A stretch of 14,165 nt of DNA from Natronohydrobacter sp. (GTDB taxonomy: Bacteria; Pseudomonadota; Alphaproteobacteria; Rhodobacterales; Rhodobacteraceae), in NCBI GenBank assembly GCA_007123015.1, contig SKSL01000011.1, positions 1 to 14,165 on the forward strand. Reading direction: 5' to 3'. The notes below the pieces were generated by a model. It was not told the origin of the DNA, searched no databases, and saw only the letters and a program-made list of their open reading frames with translations. The number at the start of each line of letters is the position of its first letter. The first letter of the stretch is position 1. This document shows, one piece after another, positions 6,415-14,165 of this stretch. Made by a program: the position numbers and the translations under genes.

Positions 6415-7284
6415 ATGGTCGACACGCGACGTCTGGAATCGCTGATCAGCCGAGCAGGCGAAGACACTACCCCCGCGCGCGGGGCGGCGGCGACCGGCCA
6501 GCGCGCGCTGGCCTTGTCCGGGCATCGCGACATGCGCCGGGCCGGGCCAAACCGGGCGCGCTCCAGGCAGCAGCAGGCCATGATTGACGCAAACTGGGAT
6601 GCGCTGGGCCCCTGCAATCCGGACCCGGCCCCTGACAAGCTGGTACATCAATTCAACGTAGAAGGCCGTAAATCCCCTGTAGTCGCACGGTTCGACTTGT
6701 TGCGCGCACAGCTTGTGCAGCAGTTTCGTACACATCAGCTGATCAGCCTGGGCATTACAGCGCCGTTACGCGGAACCGGGACAACATTCGCGACGACGGG
6801 GCTGCTGGCAGCGCTGACGCGGCGGGGCGAACATCGGGTCATCGGTCTTGATATGAACCTGCGTGATCCTGCCTTGCATAGCTATTTCGAACTTCAGCCA
6901 GATCATGCGATTGCGGATTTCATCAACGGAACGCTGCCGGCCAGTGCTTTTCTGCGGCGCTTGACGGGCACCACCGCGCTGGGGCTAAGTTTGGCCGAAG
7001 ACGCGTATATGGGGGGCATGGGTCTCGGCTCGCAAGAGATCGCCCGGAGTTTGCATGAGTTGAAACAGGACTACGCGCCGGACATGATCCTGTGCGACCT
7101 GCCAAATTTGTTGCATGGCGATACAGCGCTGGAAATATGCGCACAGCTGGATGCGGTTCTGATCGTTGCAGACAGCCGGGTGACACGCACGGAAGATATC
7201 CTCGCCTGTGAGAGGTTACTGACCGGCAGAACCGAATTTCTGGGCGTTATACTGAATAACTACACGGGCAACGAGGCGCTCTGA
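6415..7284 (+). CDS. CpsD/BY-kinase-like polysaccharide biosynthesis ATPase with degenerate P-loop
   Basis: This 289-residue protein resembles the cytoplasmic ATPase/tyrosine-kinase partner of Wzz-type proteins (CpsD, Wzc C-domain, ExoP C-domain). After a polar, Arg-rich N-terminal stretch (1-75), the helix ARFDLLRAQLVQQF (about 90-104) matches the 'E.fR.Lrtn' entry of the family. The P-loop position reads APLRGTGTTF (116-125), with Thr123 where the family has the Walker A lysine. Walker A' is GLDMNLRDPALHSYF (Asp146) and Walker B is DMILCDLP (Asp228). The C-terminus lacks a tyrosine cluster, with a single Tyr in LNNYTGNEAL. Family knowledge links such proteins to control of polymer length and export. 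The altered P-loop suggests a regulatory, non-kinase role. The gene is directly followed by its expected partner (31-base gap to the Wzz-like start). A ParA/MinD-like relative is the alternative. Confidence 0.78.
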   Translation: MVDTRRLESLISRAGEDTTPARGAAATGQRALALSGHRDMRRAGPNRARSRQQQAMIDANWDALGPCNPDPAPDKLVHQFNVEGRKSPVVARFDLLRAQLVQQFRTHQLISLGITAPLRGTGTTFATTGLLAALTRRGEHRVIGLDMNLRDPALHSYFELQPDHAIADFINGTLPASAFLRRLTGTTALGLSLAEDAYMGGMGLGSQEIARSLHELKQDYAPDMILCDLPNLLHGDTALEICAQLDAVLIVADSRVTRTEDILACERLLTGRTEFLGVILNNYTGNEAL

Positions 7285-7315
7285 GCGCTTGGCCGGTTTC
7301 GAAAGTGAATGTGAT

Positions 7316-8599
7316 ATGGGTCCAATACAGTCCTTTGCGGAATTACGCGACTTTCTGCTGCGGCGGCTGAACCTGATCATGCTCGCCTTCGGCGTTGCGC
7401 TGCTGGCCACAGTTTTCCTGGCCTTGCGCTCTACCCCCGAATATCAGTCCGTGGCCGTGCTCTCGACGCGCGTGGATGCTGTAACAGACGCTGCATTGCA
7501 AGGCTCTGGAACCGGGTCAGCGGCCCGATTGATGCAGCTGATCGAGCAGCGGCTGACCGCACGGGACACCATGCTGCAACTGGCGGATGAATTTGACATG
7601 TTCGTCGGCCGCCCTGCGCAGGAACGCGCTGATCTGATGCGCGGGTCTATCACGCTCATGTCGCAAGCAGCTGTGTCGATCGGGTTCGCCCCGGATGGGG
7701 CGCTTGCCTCGATGATCATCATGGCACGCTCGGACACAGGCCCGAAAGCTGCCGCCATGGCCAACACTCTGGCCGAGATGGTCCTGTCTGAAAGCGATGC
7801 CGGGCGGTTCGCGCGCGCGCGTCAGACCCTCGAATTTCACCAATCCGAGTTTGAGCGTCTGAGCGCTGAACTTGCAGCCGTGCAACAGCAATCGCGCGAT
7901 TTCATGGCCGAGAATTATGAAGTGATGTCTGTCAATGCCGATATGCGTCGGGCCGAGATGTCCCAGATCGCTGCGGATATGCAGGACCTGCGGCGCGAAC
8001 TGGCAGCGTCCGAGGCGGAACTCGCAGCAATGGCAGGCCAGAGCACTGGACAGCGGCGTCAGATACAGCTGCGCGATGTGATCACACGCGCCCGCGCCGA
8101 ACTGGAACGGCTGGAAGATCAGCAACTTGCGCTGGAGCCGTTTTTCCGGCGCTCTGCACAGGCGGAACGGGACCTTGAAATCCTGACAAACCGCGAGACC
8201 CGGCTTCTGGACCGTGTGCGCGAGGTCTCTGCACAGGTTGAAGCGGCCGAAAGAGCGTTGCGGATCGAATCGGAATCGCGCGGCGCGACATTTGAAGTGG
8301 TCGAAGAAGCCACAATCCCCGAATATCCGATGTCGCGGTCGCGCAAATCCATGGTGATGATGGGCGGTGTCGCAGGCATCTTTCTCGGTGTGCTCGGTGC
8401 CTTCGCCTATGAAGTGCTGCGTCCTGCGCTGCGCAGTGCCCGGCAGGTCGAACGCGAGCTTGGCATGCGCCCGGTGCTGGTCCTGCCCGCCCTGGTCCTG
8501 CCCGCTGAACGGCGCAAGCGACTGATCGGCTGGAGCGCAGGCGCATGTCTGTTTGCGCTGGCCCTGATCGCGATCGTCTTGTCGCAACCGGCACTGTAA
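7316..8599 (+). CDS. Wzz/GumC-type polysaccharide chain-length/co-polymerase protein
   Basis: The product (427 residues) is an inner-membrane polysaccharide co-polymerase, a family that sets chain length and assists export. It opens with IQSFAELRDFLLRRLNLI, typical of Wzz N-termini, then a membrane helix (20-38). A periplasmic part holds the VAVLSTR strand and a long, charged coiled coil (about 166-322, rich in Glu, Arg, Ala and Gln). The Pro-containing signature PEYPMSRSRK comes just before the second membrane helix (346-367). A cytoplasmic stretch and a third hydrophobic segment (403-423) end the protein. The ATPase partner is a separate gene upstream rather than fused as in Wzc. The frame is open from TTG 7289; ATG 7316 is preferred because it starts right at the conserved N-terminus. 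The next gene begins 12 bases downstream. Confidence 0.88.
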   Translation: MGPIQSFAELRDFLLRRLNLIMLAFGVALLATVFLALRSTPEYQSVAVLSTRVDAVTDAALQGSGTGSAARLMQLIEQRLTARDTMLQLADEFDMFVGRPAQERADLMRGSITLMSQAAVSIGFAPDGALASMIIMARSDTGPKAAAMANTLAEMVLSESDAGRFARARQTLEFHQSEFERLSAELAAVQQQSRDFMAENYEVMSVNADMRRAEMSQIAADMQDLRRELAASEAELAAMAGQSTGQRRQIQLRDVITRARAELERLEDQQLALEPFFRRSAQAERDLEILTNRETRLLDRVREVSAQVEAAERALRIESESRGATFEVVEEATIPEYPMSRSRKSMVMMGGVAGIFLGVLGAFAYEVLRPALRSARQVERELGMRPVLVLPALVLPAERRKRLIGWSAGACLFALALIAIVLSQPAL

Positions 8600-8611
8600 C
8601 GAGGCGCGCTC

Positions 8612-10102
8612 ATGCCGAATCCGATTGCCTATCTGGTATTACTGCTCTGGCCCCTTGCGATCATCTGGATGTTTCGCAAGATGCCGCCAGAGCGGGCTTT
8701 CATCTGGGCCATTCTTGGCGGCTACATGCTGCTGCCCGAAGCCACCGAGCTGAACCTGCCGATGATCCCGGCCTTTGACAAGGTTTCGATCCCAAACCTG
8801 ACAGCCTTCATGGTCTGCATCATGATGCTGAAAATGCGCTTCGTGCTCCTGCCCGAAAACGCAATCGGCAAAATCCTAACCGGCTTTCTGATCATGGCGC
8901 CCGTCGCCTCGGTCTTCAACAACTCTGACCCGCTGCACTTCGGCACCATCGACCTGGGCCAATTATCGCTCATCGTCGAGGATGTCGCACCGCAACCCGG
9001 CATGCGGGTTTATGATTCGCTCTCGGTGCTGGTGCGGTCGCTGATCCTTGCGCTGCCCTTCTTCATGGCGCGCAATCTGCTGGTCTCGGAGCAGTCGCTG
9101 ATCGAATTCTTGCGCGCTCTGGTGATCGCAGGGCTGATCTATTCTGTTCCGATGCTGTTCGAGATGCGTGTCAGTCCGCAGCTTCACACCTGGATTTACG
9201 GCTTCTTTCAACATGATTTCGGCCAGATGATCCGCGAAGGCGGCTTTCGCCCCATCGTGTTCATGCCACATGGATTGTGGGTGGCCTTCTTTGCGCTGAC
9301 CTGTGCCTTGGCCGCACTCTATTTCGCGCGTGAAGCGCTCCCGTCGGAACGCACCGGCAAGGTGTTGATCGCACTCTATCTGGTGGTGATCCTGTGGATG
9401 TGCAAAAGCATGGGACCGCGCATCTTGCTGCTGGCTATCGCACCGCTGGTCGTGTTCGCGTCAGTGCGCTTCCAACTGCGTGTTGCCGCCGGAATGGCAC
9501 TGGTGGCGATGTGCTATCCGCTCTTGCGCGGCGCAGGGTTGATCCCGACACAGCCCGTGGTTGATTATCTCTATCAGACAAATCCTGAGCGCGCGCAGTC
9601 GCTTGAATTCCGCTTCGACAATGAAGACCTGCTGCTCGCGCATGCGTCAGAAAAGCCCTTGGTCGGTTGGGGCGGCTGGGGCCGCAACCTGCTGCATGAT
9701 CCGATGACCGGCGAGATCGTGACGATCTCGGACGGGATGTGGGTGATCGTGATCGGTCAATTCGGCTGGATCGGCTATCTGGGCACATTCGGACTGCTCT
9801 GCTTGCCCCTGTTCATGCTGCTCTGGGCCTATCGCCGGATGCCTGCAGCTCAGATCCCCTTGTCAGTCGGGGTCTGCGCGCTGATCCATGGCGCCAATCT
9901 GGTGGACCTGTTGCCCAATGCCACACTTGTGCCGCTGACATGGCTTCTTGCGGGCGCACTTCTGGGACATGCCGAGTTGCAACAAGCACGCAACCGCGCA
10001 GCGCAAATGCGCCAATTCGAACATATGCCACGTGACGGGCTTTTAAGCGCCGCGCGGTTGAAATCCATTTCCTCAGGTCATCGTCAGGATTCAAAACCAT
10101 GA
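8612..10102 (+). CDS. Wzy/O-antigen-ligase-like multispanning membrane protein
   Basis: This 496-residue protein has about ten to twelve hydrophobic helices and a cytoplasmic C-terminal tail rich in Arg, Gln and Ser (about 455-496). Two polar stretches recall the Wzy/WaaL (O-antigen ligase related) group: GFRPIVFMPHGL (Arg213, His220) and the large outer loop with RFDNEDLLLAHA (334-345) followed by PLVGWGGWGRN. Proteins of this group join polysaccharide repeats to a growing chain, or polymer to a lipid acceptor, at the periplasmic face. Sequence alone does not tell polymerase from ligase. GAGG (8601-8604) lies 7 bases before ATG 8612. The stop TGA (10100-10102) overlaps the ATG of the PKS gene, so translation of the two is probably coupled. 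The Wzz-like neighbour supports a role in polymerisation. Confidence 0.75.
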   Translation: MPNPIAYLVLLLWPLAIIWMFRKMPPERAFIWAILGGYMLLPEATELNLPMIPAFDKVSIPNLTAFMVCIMMLKMRFVLLPENAIGKILTGFLIMAPVASVFNNSDPLHFGTIDLGQLSLIVEDVAPQPGMRVYDSLSVLVRSLILALPFFMARNLLVSEQSLIEFLRALVIAGLIYSVPMLFEMRVSPQLHTWIYGFFQHDFGQMIREGGFRPIVFMPHGLWVAFFALTCALAALYFAREALPSERTGKVLIALYLVVILWMCKSMGPRILLLAIAPLVVFASVRFQLRVAAGMALVAMCYPLLRGAGLIPTQPVVDYLYQTNPERAQSLEFRFDNEDLLLAHASEKPLVGWGGWGRNLLHDPMTGEIVTISDGMWVIVIGQFGWIGYLGTFGLLCLPLFMLLWAYRRMPAAQIPLSVGVCALIHGANLVDLLPNATLVPLTWLLAGALLGHAELQQARNRAAQMRQFEHMPRDGLLSAARLKSISSGHRQDSKP

Positions 10103-13100
10103 GCCGCGACACGGATATTGCGATCATCGGAATGGCAGCGCATCTGCCGGGCGCCGCTTCTGTGACTGCGTTCTGGGACAATCTGCGCGCAGGCCGGTCC
10201 GCGATCCGCCAGCTGAGCGCCGAAGAGCTGGAAGCAGCGGGCGAAAGCCGGGCGCGGATGCGGGCGGCGAATTATGTACCCTATGCCGCCCCGCTGGACG
10301 GGTTCGCCGATTTCGACCCGGACGCGTTCGGCTTTTCGCCGAAAGAAGCCGCGATCCTGGATCCGCAACACCGCCAGTTTCTGGAAGTCGCGTGGGAAGC
10401 GTTCGAACATGCAGGCCATCCGCCGCGCGGTTTTCCCGGTCCTGTGGGGGTCTTTGCGGGCTGCGGGATGGGCAGCTATTTCTATTTCAACCTATGTTCA
10501 AACCCGCATCTGGTGGAAGATGTGGGCATGTTCCTGCTGCGCCATACCGGGAATGACAAGGATTTCCTGTCGACCCGTGTCAGCCATATCTTCGACCTGC
10601 ACGGCCCTTCGGTGAATGTACAGACCGCTTGTTCCACGTCGCTTGTGGCCGTGCATTATGCCGTGCAGGCGCTGCTGACCGGCGAATGTGACATGGCGCT
10701 CGCGGGCGGGGTCACGATCGAGCTGCCGCAGGGACGCGGCTATCTGTTCCGCGAGAACGAGATCCTGTCGCCCGATGGCGAATGTCACGCCTTCGACCAT
10801 CGCGCGCAGGGCACAGTCTTCGGGTCTGGCGCGGGGGCCGTGGTGCTGCGGCGGCTGGAAGATGCCTTGGCCGATGGGGATCAGATTTTCGCGGTGATCA
10901 GGGGGTCTGCCATCAACAATGACGGCGCGCAGAAGGCAGGCTATCTGGCGCCTTCGGTCGAAGGGCAGGCCAAGGCCGTGGCCGAGGCGCATATGGTCGC
11001 AGGCGTCGCGCCCGAGAGCATCAGCTATATCGAGTGCCACGGGACCGGCACCTATCTGGGCGATCCGATTGAAGTGGCTGCGCTGACGCAGGCGTTTGAC
11101 AGCGATCAGCGCGGGTTCTGCCGGATCGGTTCGGTCAAGACGAATATTGGCCATCTGGACACGGCGGCCGGGGTCGCGTCGCTGATCAAGGTTGCCAGCG
11201 CACTGCATCACCGCGAATTGCCGCCCTCGCTTGGCTATGAAGCGCCGAATCCGGCGATTGATTTCGTGGGCAGCCCGTTTCTGGTCAATGACCGTCTGAC
11301 ACCGTGGCAGGCTGAAGCGCCGTTGCGCGCGGGCGTCAATTCGCTGGGCGTGGGCGGGACCAATGCGCATGTGGTGCTGGAAGAAGCGCCTGCCGTGGCG
11401 GCGTCCGAGGATAGCGACTGGCCGTTTCAGATCCTGACGCTCTCGGCCAAATCCAAGGCCGCGCTGAATGATGCAGCGCGCAATCTGGCGGCACATCTGG
11501 AGGCCAACCCGGACCAGCCGCTGGCCGATGTCGCTTTCACTTTGAAAGAAGGGCGCATGGCGTTTGACCAGCGCCGCGTGGTCGTGGCGGAAACCCATGA
11601 GGAGGCCGCCACGCTGTTGCGTGAGGATGCCCCGCGCCGGGTCTTTACCCATACAGCCCTCGACCAGCCCGATGTGGCTTTCATGTTCCCTGGTGGCGGC
11701 GCGCAATATGCGGGTATGGCGCGCGATCTGTATGAAACCGAGCCGGTTTTCTCGGAATGGATGGATCGCGGGCTGGCTTATCTGGAACCGAAGCTGGACT
11801 ATGACATTCGCGCGCTCTGGCTGCCCGAGGCGGGGGGCGAGGCGGCAGCGAATGAGGTGCTCAAGCGCCCGTCAGTGCAATTGCCGCTGATCCTGATCAC
11901 CGAAGTGGCGCTGGCGCAGATGTTCATGGGCTGGGGGGTCAGCCCGTCTGTGCTGGTCGGCCATTCGATGGGCGAGAATACGGCCGCCTGCCTTGCGGGC
12001 GTGATGAGTTTCGAGGATTGCATCGGGCTGGTGCTGCTGCGCGGGCAGTTGTTCGACACTGTGCCCGCAGGCGGCATGCTCTCGGTGCCACTGTCGCTGG
12101 ACGCGCTGCAACCCTATCTGGGCGCAGAGCATGACATTGCATCCCTGAATGCGCCCGAGTTGACCGTAATTTCCGGCCCGCAAGCCGCGTTGGACGATCT
12201 GGAAGCCGCGTTGCGCGCCGATGAGATCACACCGCAGCGCGTGGCCATCGACATTGCCGCGCATAGCCGCATGCTGGAGCCGATCCTCGCGCGCTTCGGG
12301 GATTATCTGCGGTCGATCCCACTGCATAAGCCACAGATCCCGATCATCTCGAACCGGACCGGGGTGGAACTGACGCCTGAACAGGCGACCGACCCGGAAT
12401 ATTGGGTCCAGCATCTGCGCAACACTGTGCGGTTTGGCGACTGCATCACGACGCTGAGTGCGCGCAAGGACCGGATCTATCTGGAAATGGGGCCGGGCAA
12501 GGCGCTGTCCTCGCTTGCGCGGATGAACGGGGCCGTGCCGGGGCAGCAAGTGCTGTCGGCCCTGCGCCACCCGGACGAAGAGATCGCGGATGATCTGTAT
12601 CATCTGGGGGTGCTGGCGCGGGTCTGGGCGCTGGGGGGGTCCTTCGACTGGGGCCAGATCTGGGGGCAGGCACGGCGGCGGCGCGTCAGCCTGCCGACCT
12701 ATCCGTTCCAGCGCGCGCGCTTCTTCATCGAGCCCGGCCAGAGCGCACAGACCGAGACGCCCGCGCTTGAACGGCTGGACGATCTGCGCGACTGGGGCAC
12801 GAAGCTGGGCTGGAAGCCCGCCTATGCCGATTGCGATCTGGATGTGACCCGCGGTCTGGGCAGCTTGGGGGATACATGGCTGATCTTCGCCGATGACACG
12901 GGCATGGCCGCCCCTGTCATCACAGCCCTGCGCAAGGCCGGGCAAAAGGTCGTGGAAGTGCGCGCAGGCGATACCTTTGCCCGCAAATCCGACGGGCTTT
13001 ACACACTGGCCCCCGAACATGGCCGTGACGCCTATGCACGGCTGATCGCAGAGCTGGTGGCCGATGGGATCGCACCCACCCGGATCGCGCATTTCTGGCT

Positions 13101-14165
13101 GGTGACCGGGCGCGAAAGTTTCCGTCCCGGCTCGTCCTTCCTGCATCGCAATATTGAACAGGGGGTGTATTCCCTGCTGTTTCTTGCGCAGGCGATGCAA
13201 AGCGAAAACCTGGCCCTGCCTGTGCATCTGACAGTTGTGACAAATGGCGCGCAGGCCCTGGAGGGTGAGCCCCTGCGCCACCCCGAAAAGGCGATGATTG
13301 CCGGACCTGTGCGCGTGGCCCCGCATGAAATGCCGGGGCTGACCTGTGTGACGTTGGACATTGACAGCAGCGCCGGGACCGAAGCCCTGCTGGAAGACCT
13401 TTGCGCCACGCCCGGCAATGGCACTGCGCTGATCCGCAAGGGCAAGCGCTATGTTCAGGTGTTGCGGCCTGCCGCGCTGGAAGACCGCCTGCCCGAGATC
13501 CCGCAAGGGGCGCATTGGCTGATTACTGGCGGTTTCGGGGGCATCGGGCTGACATTGGCGGAAGAGCTGATCACCCGCTTTGACGCGAAAATCACGCTTC
13601 TGGCACGCACGCCCTTGCCGGAGCGCGCAGATTGGGCCGAATGGCAGGAGGGTCACGGCCCGATGGATCCGACATCGCGGCGGATCCTGGCCGTCACGCG
13701 GCTGGAAGCGCTTGGTGGTCAGGTGCATGTCGCTGTGGCCGATGTCTGCAATATCGACGAAATGCGCGACGCGCTGGATGGGGCTGGGGCTGTTTTGGGC
13801 AAGCCCTATGGGCTGATCCATGCTGCGGGTCAGATCAACGATGCGCCATTGCTGGCCAAGACCACGGGCGATGTGGAAGATGTCTTCGCGCCCAAGCTGC
13901 ACGGGTTGCAGGTGATCGACGCGCTTCTGCCCGATGGCGTGCTTGACGTGATGGTGCTCTTTGCCTCGACCTCGACCCTGACTGCGCCTGTGGGGCAGGT
14001 CGATTATGTGGCGGCCAATGAATATCTGAACGCTTTCGCCCGGTCGCGTGCCGGTGCGCGCACCAAGGTCGTGGCCCTGAACTGGGGCATCTGGGCCGAG
14101 GCCGGCATGGCCGCCGAGGCGATGGCCGAGCGGCTGGGCACCACACCACAAGCCCCGATGACGCC
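10099..14165 (+). CDS. Type I polyketide synthase, KS-AT-KR (3' end outside the window)
   Basis: The frame runs open for 1355 codons to the window edge. KS (about 1-430) has GNDKDF (151-156), the active-site Cys178 in TACSTS, His314 in CHGTGT and His352 in TNIGHLD, so the condensing triad is complete. It ends in GVGGTNAHV. AT (about 526-840) has FPGGGAQY, the catalytic Ser623 in GHSMG and His722 in IDIAAHSRM; the usual HAFH or YASH specificity motif is replaced by IAAH. The post-AT linker ends in LPTYPFQR (865-872). A structural pseudo-Rossmann half (about 899-1130) and a catalytic KR follow: TGGFGGIG (1143-1150), Lys1266, Ser1290, Tyr1303 and Asn1307. There is no DH or ER between AT and KR. 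An ACP is expected beyond the window. The ATG overlaps the preceding stop (ATGA), placing the gene in the polysaccharide operon. The product is probably an acyl or polyketide chain; its structure is unknown. Confidence 0.93.
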   Translation, partial: MSRDTDIAIIGMAAHLPGAASVTAFWDNLRAGRSAIRQLSAEELEAAGESRARMRAANYVPYAAPLDGFADFDPDAFGFSPKEAAILDPQHRQFLEVAWEAFEHAGHPPRGFPGPVGVFAGCGMGSYFYFNLCSNPHLVEDVGMFLLRHTGNDKDFLSTRVSHIFDLHGPSVNVQTACSTSLVAVHYAVQALLTGECDMALAGGVTIELPQGRGYLFRENEILSPDGECHAFDHRAQGTVFGSGAGAVVLRRLEDALADGDQIFAVIRGSAINNDGAQKAGYLAPSVEGQAKAVAEAHMVAGVAPESISYIECHGTGTYLGDPIEVAALTQAFDSDQRGFCRIGSVKTNIGHLDTAAGVASLIKVASALHHRELPPSLGYEAPNPAIDFVGSPFLVNDRLTPWQAEAPLRAGVNSLGVGGTNAHVVLEEAPAVAASEDSDWPFQILTLSAKSKAALNDAARNLAAHLEANPDQPLADVAFTLKEGRMAFDQRRVVVAETHEEAATLLREDAPRRVFTHTALDQPDVAFMFPGGGAQYAGMARDLYETEPVFSEWMDRGLAYLEPKLDYDIRALWLPEAGGEAAANEVLKRPSVQLPLILITEVALAQMFMGWGVSPSVLVGHSMGENTAACLAGVMSFEDCIGLVLLRGQLFDTVPAGGMLSVPLSLDALQPYLGAEHDIASLNAPELTVISGPQAALDDLEAALRADEITPQRVAIDIAAHSRMLEPILARFGDYLRSIPLHKPQIPIISNRTGVELTPEQATDPEYWVQHLRNTVRFGDCITTLSARKDRIYLEMGPGKALSSLARMNGAVPGQQVLSALRHPDEEIADDLYHLGVLARVWALGGSFDWGQIWGQARRRRVSLPTYPFQRARFFIEPGQSAQTETPALERLDDLRDWGTKLGWKPAYADCDLDVTRGLGSLGDTWLIFADDTGMAAPVITALRKAGQKVVEVRAGDTFARKSDGLYTLAPEHGRDAYARLIAELVADGIAPTRIAHFWLVTGRESFRPGSSFLHRNIEQGVYSLLFLAQAMQSENLALPVHLTVVTNGAQALEGEPLRHPEKAMIAGPVRVAPHEMPGLTCVTLDIDSSAGTEALLEDLCATPGNGTALIRKGKRYVQVLRPAALEDRLPEIPQGAHWLITGGFGGIGLTLAEELITRFDAKITLLARTPLPERADWAEWQEGHGPMDPTSRRILAVTRLEALGGQVHVAVADVCNIDEMRDALDGAGAVLGKPYGLIHAAGQINDAPLLAKTTGDVEDVFAPKLHGLQVIDALLPDGVLDVMVLFASTSTLTAPVGQVDYVAANEYLNAFARSRAGARTKVVALNWGIWAEAGMAAEAMAERLGTTPQAPMT

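Noticed and set aside
10498..14151. Long minus-strand open frames opposite the PKS (up to 759 codons)
   Set aside because: They mirror the GC-rich codon pattern of the PKS, show His/Arg/Gln/Pro-rich non-family content, and the + strand has complete KS, AT and KR active sites.
1..14165. Search by eye for CRISPR arrays, IS ends, integrases, tRNA or rRNA genes
   Set aside because: No regularly spaced repeats, transposase motifs or RNA-gene hallmarks were seen; the only clear tandem repeat is in the FtsK linker.

Overview
The window looks like chromosomal DNA of a high-GC alphaproteobacterium, most probably a member of the Rhodobacterales. The grounds are the GC-rich codon use, the order amidase / DapC-type aminotransferase / FtsK / LolA, and the style of the proteins. 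This placement comes from family recognition, not a search. Every gene I can support lies on the + strand.

Positions 1-6220 hold a housekeeping block. It starts with the C-terminal end of an amidase-signature protein (1-390) and a 366-base gap with no firm gene. Then come dapC (757-1935; lysine/diaminopimelate synthesis) and ftsK only 13 bases later (1949-5209; chromosome segregation at the septum). A 78-residue membrane protein (5245-5481) and lolA (5615-6220; lipoprotein carrier) follow. Much of this block serves the envelope and division: diaminopimelate for peptidoglycan, the septal DNA pump, and lipoprotein sorting.

From 6415 to the window end the content changes to surface-polysaccharide and acyl-chain biosynthesis. 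A CpsD/BY-kinase-like ATPase with a degenerate P-loop (6415-7284) comes first, then a Wzz/GumC-type chain-length protein with an extra C-terminal membrane segment (7316-8599). Next is a Wzy/O-antigen-ligase-like multispanning protein (8612-10102). Last is a large type I polyketide synthase (10099 to beyond 14165) with domains KS-AT-KR and no DH or ER between AT and KR. The genes are tightly packed (gaps of 31 and 12 bases, then a 4-base ATGA overlap), so they probably form one operon starting in the 6221-6414 gap.

The working idea is a polymer-export module (ATPase, chain-length regulator, polymerase or ligase) co-expressed with a PKS that makes an acyl or polyketide part of a surface glycoconjugate. 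Precedents for PKS/FAS-like proteins in capsule loci are RkpA of Sinorhizobium and WcbR of Burkholderia. The KS here also carries motifs seen in hybrid NRPS/PKS systems, so the product stays open. The most distinctive observations are the missing Walker A lysine, the PKS coupled to the Wzy-like gene, and the atypical AT specificity motif.
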